From: Hydrogenimonas sp.
Lineage (GTDB): Bacteria; Campylobacterota; Campylobacteria; Campylobacterales; Hydrogenimonadaceae
Assembly: GCF_029932565.1 (NCBI RefSeq)
Contig: NZ_JAOZPV010000004.1
Location: 17,641-61,667, forward strand
DNA length: 44,027 bases
Direction: 5' to 3'
The position numbers were made by a program, and so were the translations under genes. The first letter of the stretch is position 1; each line of letters begins with the position of its first letter. Positions 26,115-32,775 of this stretch are shown one piece after another. The notes beneath the pieces were generated by a model. That model was not told where the DNA came from. It searched no databases and saw only the letters and a list, made by a program, of their open reading frames with translations.

Positions 26115-27413
26115 TTATCTCTTTCCTGTTTTGAAAAATCGATGGAAAAAGTTGGCGACGATCTTTTGCGGCGTGCGGGAGATGGCCAACGATCCTTCCC
26201 CCACATCGTCGGTCACGGTCGTTCCGGCCGCTATCATCACATTGTCTTCGATCGTGACGGGTGCGACCAACTGCGTGTCGCTGCCGACAAATACATTTTT
26301 CCCGATTTTCGTCTTGTATTTTTTCACACCGTCGTAATTGCAGGTGATGGTGCCGGCGCCGATGTTGGTCCCCTCGCCGATTTCCGCATCGCCGAGATAG
26401 CTGAGATGGCCCGCTTTGACCCCTTTGAGGTGTGATTTTTTGACTTCGACAAAATTGCCGATATGGGTATCTTCGAGAATGCTCCCGGGCCGTATGCGTG
26501 CCATCGGACCGCAGCTCGAATGCCGTATGTCGGCCTCTTCGACAACGGTGTGCGATCTGATATGGCTCGATGTGATGATCGTTTCGCCGTGAATCGTGAC
26601 ACCGTTGTCGAGGGTGCAGTCACCATGAAATGTCGCACGGGAGTCGATGTAGATGGTCCGAGGCAGATGCATCGTGACGCCGGCACGCATCCATCTCTCT
26701 TTGATCCGATTCTGCATGATCTCTTCGGCGTGGGCGAGGTCGAACCGCGAATTGACCCCTTTGAACGCCTCCTCTTCGACCCAGACCGGAATGATGTGTC
26801 TCCCTTCATCACGCGCCATTTTGACGATATCGGTCAGATAGTATTCAGCCTGGGCGTTTTCGTTGGAAAGGAGAGGAAGATAGCGTTCCATGATCTCTTT
26901 TCTGAATACATAGACGCCGGCATTGACGGTCTTGATGCGTTTCTGCTCCTCGGTACAGTCTTTCTCTTCGACAATCGCCTGGACCTCTCCGTTTTCAACG
27001 ACGACTCTGCCGTATCCGGAAGGGTTTTCGAGATCGAAAACACTCATGACGATATCGGCATCGCTGTTTACCAGTGGTTCGAGTGCTTCGGCGGTAACGA
27101 GCGGCATATCGCCGTTCAGTACGAGAATTCGGTCATGGTCCGTTTCGATATCCATGACGGCGCCGCCCGTTCCCGGATAGTTTGAATGATCCTGAATTTT
27201 GAATGCGATACCTTCGAACGAAGCCGTGATGGCATCTTTGATCCGGTCGGCCTGATGATAGAGAACGACGGTGATGTCGTCGCTGAGAGCCTGGGCCGCC
27301 CTGATAGCGTAGTGCAGCATCGGCAGACCGCTGATCGGGTGCAGAACTTTCGGAAGATCGGATTTCATTCGCGTGCCCTGACCGGCTGCGAGAATGATCA
27401 CAGATAGAGACAT
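26115..27413 (-). CDS. glmU: Bifunctional N-acetylglucosamine-1-phosphate uridyltransferase / acetyltransferase
   Basis: 432 residues. The N-terminal pyrophosphorylase has the nucleotide loop LAAGQGTRMKSDLPK (about 8-22) and LNGDMPLV. The C-terminal left-handed beta-helix (about 250-425) carries hexapeptide repeats and the acetyltransferase region HLSYLGDAEIGEGTNIGAG. The product UDP-GlcNAc feeds both peptidoglycan and lipid A, linking it to lpxD and uppS in this window. The ATG follows AAGGT. It is the first gene of the long minus-strand run and is divergent from motA. Confidence 0.96.
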   Translation of the reverse strand: MSLSVIILAAGQGTRMKSDLPKVLHPISGLPMLHYAIRAAQALSDDITVVLYHQADRIKDAITASFEGIAFKIQDHSNYPGTGGAVMDIETDHDRILVLNGDMPLVTAEALEPLVNSDADIVMSVFDLENPSGYGRVVVENGEVQAIVEEKDCTEEQKRIKTVNAGVYVFRKEIMERYLPLLSNENAQAEYYLTDIVKMARDEGRHIIPVWVEEEAFKGVNSRFDLAHAEEIMQNRIKERWMRAGVTMHLPRTIYIDSRATFHGDCTLDNGVTIHGETIITSSHIRSHTVVEEADIRHSSCGPMARIRPGSILEDTHIGNFVEVKKSHLKGVKAGHLSYLGDAEIGEGTNIGAGTITCNYDGVKKYKTKIGKNVFVGSDTQLVAPVTIEDNVMIAAGTTVTDDVGEGSLAISRTPQKIVANFFHRFFKTGKR

Positions 27414-27530
27414 GGTTTACCTTACGCAAGAACATTGAATTTTAGGTGATTTTAACGCAATAAAGATTAAAATGTACCAAATTTTGGCGACGATTTCGAT
27501 ATTGGACTGCATTCCATCGGTACCTGTCGT

Positions 27531-27557
27531 TTAGCATTATTTTCAAATTGCCGATTT
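27531..27557 (+). promoter_or_regulatory. Candidate flagellar sigma-28 promoter upstream of motA
   Basis: TTAG, 15 bases, then GCCGATTT (27550-27557) partly matches the FliA consensus TAAA-N15-GCCGATAA. The -10 part is good (six of eight); the -35 is poor. It lies 84 bases before the motA ATG in a 228-base gap shared with the divergent glmU start, which otherwise shows only AT-rich sequence. Confidence 0.35.
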
Positions 27558-27641
27558 ATAGCACGATGCCATTGGTCAAAACAACAAAGAGCCGTGGCGG
27601 TAAACAAAGAAAAAAATTTTTTATGAAAATCAGGAGTGTCG

Positions 27642-28406
27642 ATGGACTTAGGTAGTGTCATCGGTTTGGTATTGATTCTTGGCCTGCTGTTCGGTGCGAT
27701 GGCCATGGGGGTCGGTGTCGGTGCCTATATCGACATCCCCTCCGTCTTGATTGTCATCGGGGGTTCCATCGGGGCGCTGCTGGTGGCGTTCAAAATGGAG
27801 CAGATGAAGAATTTTGTCAAAATCTTCATGATCGCCATCAAACCGCCGCAGGAGAATGTGGCGGAGCTGATCAAAAAACTGGTCGAATATTCGACGCAGG
27901 CACGACGTGACGGCATTTTGTCGCTCGAGGCGGCCGCCAACAACGAAGAGAACGAATTTTTGAAGAAGGGCCTCTCCATGGCGGTCGACGGAAACGAGCC
28001 CGACACGATTCGCGAACTCCTGGAGATCGAAATGGAACAGACGAGCGAACGCCACAAAGCGAATGCGGCCATTTTCGATCAGTGGGCGGGTCTGGCCGGT
28101 GCGATGGGTATGATCGGTACCCTGATCGGTCTGGTCGCGATGCTTTTGAACATGTCCGATCCGAGTGCGATCGGACCTTCGATGGCGGTCGCGTTGCTTA
28201 CGACGATGTATGGCGCGATGATCGGAAACATCTTCGGTACGCCCATCGCGAATATCCTCAATATCCGTGATGCCGACGAGAACCTCGTCAAAACCATCAT
28301 CCTCGAAGGAATCATGTCGATTCAGGCCGGGGACAACCCCCGCACACTCGAAGCGAAACTTCTCTCATTCCTACCTCCGAACGAGCGGATCAGTCAATTT
28401 GAATAG
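27642..28406 (+). CDS. motA: Flagellar stator protein MotA (PomA-like)
   Basis: 254 residues from ATG 27642, with AGGAG six bases upstream; the track start is a GTG that overlaps that site. Four membrane segments are visible (about 5-22, 30-48, 145-168, 178-200). AGAMGMIGTLIGLVAMLLNM and PSMAVALLTTMYGAMIGN are the channel-lining helices. The N-terminus (DLGSVIGLV) and the D-P-S-A-I-G-P loop resemble Vibrio PomA more than Escherichia coli MotA, which would suggest a sodium-driven motor. It forms the stator with MotB, encoded ten bases downstream. Confidence 0.93.
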   Translation: MDLGSVIGLVLILGLLFGAMAMGVGVGAYIDIPSVLIVIGGSIGALLVAFKMEQMKNFVKIFMIAIKPPQENVAELIKKLVEYSTQARRDGILSLEAAANNEENEFLKKGLSMAVDGNEPDTIRELLEIEMEQTSERHKANAAIFDQWAGLAGAMGMIGTLIGLVAMLLNMSDPSAIGPSMAVALLTTMYGAMIGNIFGTPIANILNIRDADENLVKTIILEGIMSIQAGDNPRTLEAKLLSFLPPNERISQFE

Positions 28407-28416
28407 GTCTTCATAG

Positions 28417-29250
28417 ATGGCGAAACAGAAGTGTCCGGAATGTCCGAAATGTATGCCTGGCTGGCTGGCGGCATTCGGAGATCTGATGAGTCTGCTGCTC
28501 TGTTTTTTCGTACTCCTTCTTTCGATGTCGACGATGGATGCGAAAAAACTCGAAGAGGCGATCGGATCGTTGGCGGGTGCGCTCAGCGTACTGGAAGGAG
28601 GCGAGCGGTCGGAGTTGCAGGAACGCCGTATGGAGAGCGGTACGGGGGGCGGGGCCGCCGCCACTTCTCCGACCGAGATAGAGACGTCGCAGCAGAGCCA
28701 GTCGCAGATGGCGGACCAGATCAGCAAAATGTGGATGCAGATGGTTTCTCTGAAAAACGAGATGAACGAAATCATGATGAGCCAGGGTGCTACGCCCGTC
28801 GCGCTGGAAGAGTCGGAGAAAGGATTTCTGCTCCGTCTGCCTGCCGAACTTCTTTTCAGGCCGGAAGAGGCGAAAATCGAAAACATGGATGCGATTCTGT
28901 TTCTGAAACGGATCGCAATGATTATCGACAGACTTCCCAATACGCTTCTGGTAAATGTCCGCGGCCATACCGACAACACGCGGCCCGGTCCCAGCAGCCC
29001 GTTCCGGGACAACTGGGAACTCTCTGCAGCGCGTGCCGTCTCCGTGGTGAAAGAACTCATCAAAGACGGGGTCGATCCCAAACGCCTTTCGGCATGCGGC
29101 AATGCCGAGTTCAAACCGATCGCAACCAATGCGACACCCGAAGGCCGGGCCAAAAACAGGCGGGTCGACCTCTACTTCTTCTCGAATGAACCGGAATTGG
29201 AAGGCAAAGCGAGAAAATCGATTCTTGATGCTGGTTTAAAGCCTGAATAG
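28417..29250 (+). CDS. motB: Flagellar stator protein MotB (PomB-like)
   Basis: 277 residues. One membrane segment (FGDLMSLLLCFFVLLLSM, about 20-37) contains the ion-carrying aspartate D22. The C-terminal OmpA-like domain (about 170-265, NVRGHTDNTRPG) binds peptidoglycan to fix the stator. The short cytoplasmic N-terminus has three cysteines, CPECPKC, and the segment after it resembles Vibrio PomB, including the LLLCFFVLLLS stretch. A Q- and S-rich linker lies at about 75-115. The gene follows motA directly and precedes fliP. Confidence 0.93.
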   Translation: MAKQKCPECPKCMPGWLAAFGDLMSLLLCFFVLLLSMSTMDAKKLEEAIGSLAGALSVLEGGERSELQERRMESGTGGGAAATSPTEIETSQQSQSQMADQISKMWMQMVSLKNEMNEIMMSQGATPVALEESEKGFLLRLPAELLFRPEEAKIENMDAILFLKRIAMIIDRLPNTLLVNVRGHTDNTRPGPSSPFRDNWELSAARAVSVVKELIKDGVDPKRLSACGNAEFKPIATNATPEGRAKNRRVDLYFFSNEPELEGKARKSILDAGLKPE

Positions 29251-29264
29251 GCTAAAATAGTCGA

Positions 29265-30008
29265 ATGAAATTGATGCCGAAACTGCTGTTTGCAAGCCTC
29301 CCTTTTTTGCTTTTGCCTCTTTTCGGTGCGGTCGATGTGCCAACTGTCAATCTGACGATGAGCGCACCGGCGGAACCGAAGGATCTCGTCAATACGCTCA
29401 ACATCATTATCGTTCTGACACTTCTCGTTCTGGCACCTTCCCTGATTCTCGTGATGACGAGTTTCCTTCGGCTCATCGTCGTCTTCGCCTTTCTGCGGCA
29501 GGCGCTCGGTACCCAGCAGACGCCGCCGACGCAGCTTCTGGTTACTCTGGCACTGGTACTGACCCTTTTCATCATGGAACCGATGGGAAAAGAGGCGTAC
29601 GAGAAGGGCATCCAACCCTACATGGACAAGAAGATCGGATATGAAGTGGCCTATGACGAAGCGGTCAAACCTTTTAAAAGTTTCATGCTTCGGAATACCC
29701 GCGAATCGGATCTTGCCCTCTTTTACCGTATCCGGAACCTCCCGAATCCGACCACCGAAGAGGAGGTGACATTGCCGATCCTCCTGCCGGCATTCATGAT
29801 CAGCGAACTCAAGACGGCGTTCGAGATAGGTTTTCTGATCTTCCTTCCCTTTCTCGTCATCGATATGGTTGTCAGTTCGGTCCTGATGAGTATGGGTATG
29901 ATGATGCTGCCGCCGGTCATGATATCGCTCCCTTTCAAAATCCTGATTTTTGTGTTGGTGGACGGATGGCATCTGCTCGTCGGCAATCTGGTAGAGAGTT
30001 TCAAATGA
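29265..30008 (+). CDS. fliP: Flagellar export gate protein FliP
   Basis: 247 residues, normal length. A cleavable N-terminal signal (LLFASLPFLLLPLFGAVD) is typical of FliP. Family blocks include MTSFLRLIVVFAFLRQALG, LPAFMISELKTAFEIGF and MVVSSVLMSMGMMMLPPV. FliP forms the export gate of the flagellar type III system with FliQ and FliR, neither of which is nearby. Translation signals are weak (no good Shine-Dalgarno before the ATG) and it may depend on readthrough from motB 14 bases upstream. The final codons form one arm of a perfect inverted repeat. Confidence 0.95.
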   Translation: MKLMPKLLFASLPFLLLPLFGAVDVPTVNLTMSAPAEPKDLVNTLNIIIVLTLLVLAPSLILVMTSFLRLIVVFAFLRQALGTQQTPPTQLLVTLALVLTLFIMEPMGKEAYEKGIQPYMDKKIGYEVAYDEAVKPFKSFMLRNTRESDLALFYRIRNLPNPTTEEEVTLPILLPAFMISELKTAFEIGFLIFLPFLVIDMVVSSVLMSMGMMMLPPVMISLPFKILIFVLVDGWHLLVGNLVESFK

Positions 30009-30022
30009 AACATTTGAAACTC
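29996..30022 (+). terminator. Perfect 12-bp stem spanning the fliP stop codon
   Basis: GAGTTTCAAATG (29996-30007) and CATTTGAAACTC (30011-30022) are perfect reverse complements separated by AAA. The stop TGA (30006-30008) is inside the structure. There is no T run after it, so it may protect or delimit the transcript rather than terminate it. Confidence 0.45.
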
Positions 30023-30087
30023 GGTCATTTCGCACCCTGTGGGCGCTGGTCATTTCGTGTGCTGCGCACACTGTCATTGGTCATTCG
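30023..30087. repeat. GGTCATT word repeat with two hairpins
   Basis: GGTCATTTCG occurs at 30023-30032 and 30048-30057 and GGTCATTCG at 30079-30087. Between the copies are GCACCC-TGT-GGGCGC (one mismatch, 30032-30046) and the perfect GTGTGC-TGC-GCACAC (30057-30071). It fills the fliP-trmA gap and ends at the trmA ribosome binding site. Confidence 0.55.
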
Positions 30088-30099
30088 GAGATATGTTTG

Positions 30100-31212
30100 A
30101 TGCATTGTAAGCATTTTGGGGCATGTGGAAGCTGTTCGCTTTACGAGAAGAGTTATGCGGCGCAGCTGGCCGGGAAGATGGGGCGGCTCAGCGCCATGCT
30201 GGAACCTTTCTACCGGGCCGCGATCACGCCGTTCCCTTCTCCCGACGCCCATTACCGTGCCCGCGCGGAATTCAAGATCTTCCACGATGATACCGGCTGT
30301 CACTACGCGATGCGACACCTGGACAAAAAGCGGTTCGTGGTGCTGGAAGAGTGCAACATGGTGGCCGAGCCGATCGCGAAACGGATGTGGAAACTGATGG
30401 ATCTCATCAATGAAGAGAAGGAACTTTCGCGCAAACTTTTCGGCATCGAGTTTCTCTCTGCAACTACCGATGAGATTTTGGTAACGATGCTCTACCATCG
30501 CAGATTGGATGCGGTATGGGAGGAGCGTGCGCGAAAGTTGCAGGTGGAGCTTGGTATTAAAATCATCGGCCGCAGCCGGAAGCAGAAGATTGTACTGGAT
30601 GAAGAGTTCGTGACGGAATCGCTCGACATCGCCGGACACACCTGGCATTACCGCCAATACGAGCAGAGTTTCACCCAGCCCAACCCTCTCGTCAACGTCA
30701 AAATGGTCGAATGGGCGATGCGGCAGGTTTCCCGGTTCGGGGAAGGGGATTTTTGCGAACTCTACGCCGGCGCCGGCAACTTCACGATCCCCCTTTCGAC
30801 GCTTTTTGAGAAGGTGATCGCCACCGAAATCTCCAAACGCTCCATCAAGGCGGCTCTTGAAAACTGTAAACTCAACGGCGTTACAAACATCACGTTTGTA
30901 CGGATGAGCAGCGAAGAGTTTACCGAAGCACTGGAGGGGAAACGGCAGTTCACACGGCTGAAAGAGGTGGATCTTTCCGATTACAATATCGGAACCGTAC
31001 TGGTCGATCCGCCCCGGGCAGGGCTTGACGAAGGGACCCGCAAGCTCATTTCGCGTTTCGACACGATCATCTATATCTCCTGCAATCCCGAAACCTTGAC
31101 ACGGGACCTGGATAGACTGACGCAGACCCACAGGGTGATGGATGCGGCACTTTTCGACCAGTTTCCCTATACGGAGCATATGGAGGCGGGAGTCGTTTTA
31201 GTGAAAAGTTAA
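30100..31212 (+). CDS. trmA: tRNA (uracil-5-)-methyltransferase with iron-sulfur-type cysteines
   Basis: 370 residues from ATG 30100 (GGAG nine bases upstream; a TTG one codon earlier is possible). TrmA makes ribothymidine at tRNA position 54 using SAM. The core is TrmA-like throughout: SFTQPNPLVNVKMVEWAM, ELYAGAGNF (SAM site), VDPPRAGLDEGT, catalytic C328 in YISCNPETLTRDL, and LFDQFPYTEHMEAG. Unusually it starts with CKHFGACGSC (C3, C9, C12) and has C85 in LEECNM, the CX5CX2C...C set that binds a 4Fe-4S cluster in RlmD. Escherichia coli TrmA lacks these residues. tRNA is the likely substrate; rRNA is a minor alternative. Confidence 0.88.
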   Translation: MHCKHFGACGSCSLYEKSYAAQLAGKMGRLSAMLEPFYRAAITPFPSPDAHYRARAEFKIFHDDTGCHYAMRHLDKKRFVVLEECNMVAEPIAKRMWKLMDLINEEKELSRKLFGIEFLSATTDEILVTMLYHRRLDAVWEERARKLQVELGIKIIGRSRKQKIVLDEEFVTESLDIAGHTWHYRQYEQSFTQPNPLVNVKMVEWAMRQVSRFGEGDFCELYAGAGNFTIPLSTLFEKVIATEISKRSIKAALENCKLNGVTNITFVRMSSEEFTEALEGKRQFTRLKEVDLSDYNIGTVLVDPPRAGLDEGTRKLISRFDTIIYISCNPETLTRDLDRLTQTHRVMDAALFDQFPYTEHMEAGVVLVKS

Positions 31213-31336
31213 TAGTGAAAAGTTGGGGAAGCTGCGCTATGCTCGCTTTTTATTTTGAATGAAAAAATCAGGAAAGATGGAAGCGACAAAGCCGCCTCCT
31301 AAACTTTTAGTTTTTAGTTTTCAACGTTTCACTAAA
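31197..31336. repeat. Inverted AGTGAAAAG word repeat (trmA / DUF2780 gap)
   Basis: TTTAGTGAAAAGTTAATAG on the left (from 31197) and AACTTTTAGTTTTTAG followed by TTTCACTAAA on the right (31302-31336) carry the same words in opposite orientation. GCTGCGCTATGCTCGC lies between. Both arms contain stop codons: TAA of trmA on the left and TAG of the minus-strand gene on the right. The architecture and words match 7418-7544. Confidence 0.6.
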
Positions 31337-31823
31337 GGAATGCACTCCACGCCTGTTTCAGCAGGCTGACATTCTCCGGCGTGGCGTATTGTTTGATGTA
31401 GTCGAGTAGAACCGGGGCGAATTTTCCCACCATGCCGCTATCCATGCCGAGTGCTTTGAAAGTACTTCCAACCATGTCGCTGTTGCCTAACATCTGAGCG
31501 GCGCCGTTGACGAGTGTTTCGTTGCCCTGTACCAGTGAGGAGAGGCCCGGTACGCTTTTGAGCAGTTCCGCATAGTTGGTCTGGGGCATGCTTTGGGCTG
31601 CCGTGCTCATCAGCGCTGCCGTACCGCCCGCTGCCTGTTTGTCGGTGATGCCAAGATTGCCTGTAAGTGCGGAAAGGAGGCCGGCAGATTCCTGCTCCGT
31701 CTCCGTTGTTTTCTGGCTGCTTTGTGTATAGCTTTCTGCCTGTTTCATGGCATCGTCGAAAATGCCGGCCTGAAGGGAGAGACCCATGCCCAGAAGTGCG
31801 ATTAGAACACTTTTTTTTATCAT
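31332..31823 (-). CDS. Secreted DUF2780-like protein
   Basis: 163 residues. A signal peptide (about 1-19, VLIALLGMGLSLQAG) precedes a Q-, S- and T-rich stretch and an alanine- and glycine-rich helical domain (about 50-163), with LTGNLGITDKQAAGGTAAL and a C-terminal LLDYIKQYATPENVSLLKQAW. This pattern fits DUF2780 (VcgC/VcgE) proteins, small exported proteins of unknown function. The start sits 18 bases downstream of the rhodanese gene stop on the same strand, so the two may be cotranscribed. Confidence 0.7.
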   Translation of the reverse strand: MIKKSVLIALLGMGLSLQAGIFDDAMKQAESYTQSSQKTTETEQESAGLLSALTGNLGITDKQAAGGTAALMSTAAQSMPQTNYAELLKSVPGLSSLVQGNETLVNGAAQMLGNSDMVGSTFKALGMDSGMVGKFAPVLLDYIKQYATPENVSLLKQAWSAFL

Positions 31824-31841
31824 TTCGGTATCCTTTGCAAT

Positions 31842-32357
31842 TTATTCTCCGCCGGAGGGGAGTCCTTCGGCTTTCCAGTCGAAGACGAATCCGCCTTCGA
31901 GATTGTAGACGTTTTCAAATCCGTTTTTTGCCAGTTTGTTGGCGGCATAGACGGAACGTTCCCCGCTTCGGCAGAGAATGACAATCGGTTTCTGCGTATT
32001 GCCTTTGGCAAGTTTTCTGACCTCCTCGACAAATTTTTTATTTTCGTCCATCATCGGTCGGTAGGTCTTTTTGGCATGTACCGCTTTGCCGTTTTTCTCT
32101 TCGACTTTCGCCACTTTCAGGCGGGTGTCGAGCGGAGGAAGATCGATCCGTACGAAAAAGACGGGAATATTGACCGAACCGACGGCATGTCCGGCATAGA
32201 GAAATTCGACGGGATCACGTACGTCGATCAGGATGGCACTCTCCTCTTTGATCATCCGTGCCGCCTCCTTTCCGTCGATATCGTCGGCGTATTCCATCTC
32301 CTCGGCGAACAGAAGGGTTGAAACGAGCAGCAACGAGGCAAAGATTATCTTTTTCAT
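31842..32357 (-). CDS. Exported rhodanese-domain protein
   Basis: 171 residues from ATG 32355-32357 with GGGAG upstream; the track start six codons earlier is less likely. A signal peptide (about 1-18, IIFASLLLVSTLLFA) exports it. The rhodanese fold covers about 25-165: ILIDVRDPVEFLYAGHAVGS and the active loop CRSGERS with the nucleophilic cysteine. Periplasmic single-domain rhodaneses are common in sulfur-oxidising Campylobacterota and may handle sulfane sulfur, which is an inference. It is divergent from feoA. Confidence 0.88.
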   Translation of the reverse strand: MKKIIFASLLLVSTLLFAEEMEYADDIDGKEAARMIKEESAILIDVRDPVEFLYAGHAVGSVNIPVFFVRIDLPPLDTRLKVAKVEEKNGKAVHAKKTYRPMMDENKKFVEEVRKLAKGNTQKPIVILCRSGERSVYAANKLAKNGFENVYNLEGGFVFDWKAEGLPSGGE

Positions 32358-32446
32358 AACTCTCCCTATGTGCAAATTTGTGGAATTGTAACATAAACGG
32401 CGTGGAGCGATTGTGAACGAATGGGAATCGGAACGGAGTGTAGATT

Positions 32447-32465
32447 GAAAATGATTATCAACATG
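32447..32465. promoter_or_regulatory. Fur box upstream of feoAB
   Basis: GAAAATGATTATCAACATG matches 15 of 19 positions of the Fur consensus GATAATGATwATCATTATC. It lies immediately upstream of the -35 of the feoA promoter, where Fur with ferrous iron would block transcription. Feo genes are classic Fur targets. Confidence 0.7.
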
Positions 32466-32466
32466 A

Positions 32467-32495
32467 TTGACTTTGAAATTTTTTTGCTCTATAAT
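32467..32495 (+). promoter_or_regulatory. Consensus sigma-70 promoter of feoAB
   Basis: TTGACT (32467-32472), a 17-base T-rich spacer and TATAAT (32490-32495) make the best promoter in the window. Predicted start is about 32502, giving a leader of about 34 bases before the feoA ATG, with GGGAGAGG as ribosome binding site. Confidence 0.8.
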
Positions 32496-32508
32496 TTGGC
32501 CAAATTAT
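32491..32508. promoter_or_regulatory. Perfect 18-bp palindrome across the feoA -10 and start site
   Basis: ATAATTTGGCCAAATTAT is its own reverse complement over all 18 bases. It shares five bases with the TATAAT box and extends over the predicted transcription start. This is the position of a classic repressor operator. It does not match the Fur consensus, so a second regulator is inferred. Confidence 0.6.
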
Positions 32509-32535
32509 GCGTAGATGCCATCGTAAAGGGAGAGG

Positions 32536-32775
32536 ATGAAGCCGATTACGAAATGTAGAATCGGATGCGAAGGGACGATTGCCCGGATTCGTGCCCGGGA
32601 GCCGATCAAAGGGAGGCTCTTCTCTTTGGGGCTTGCCAAAGGGAGTCACATCAAAATTCTCGATCATACCCTCGCCAAGCAGACTTGGGAAGTCGAGAGT
32701 GACGGTACCAAGATCGCGTTGCGCGAGGAAGAGGCCGCATCGATTTTCATTGAGTCGCAGGAGTGTGATACGTGA
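32536..32775 (+). CDS. feoA: Ferrous iron transport accessory protein FeoA
   Basis: 79 residues, one SH3-like FeoA domain. GTIARIRAREPIKGRLFSLGLAKGSHI is the usual core (glycine, basic residues, LGL-KG; quoted only as GRLFSLGLAKGSHI here for the key part). FeoA is a small cytoplasmic partner needed for Fe2+ uptake by FeoB. The GTG start of feoB overlaps its stop (GTGA), so the two are coupled. It lies just behind the Fur-type promoter. Confidence 0.93.
   Translation: MKPITKCRIGCEGTIARIRAREPIKGRLFSLGLAKGSHIKILDHTLAKQTWEVESDGTKIALREEEAASIFIESQECDT

Noticed and set aside
27468-27502. TAAA ... CGATAT as sigma-28 promoter for motA
   Set aside because: The spacing is 25 bases instead of about 15; the GCCGATTT site at 27550 fits better.
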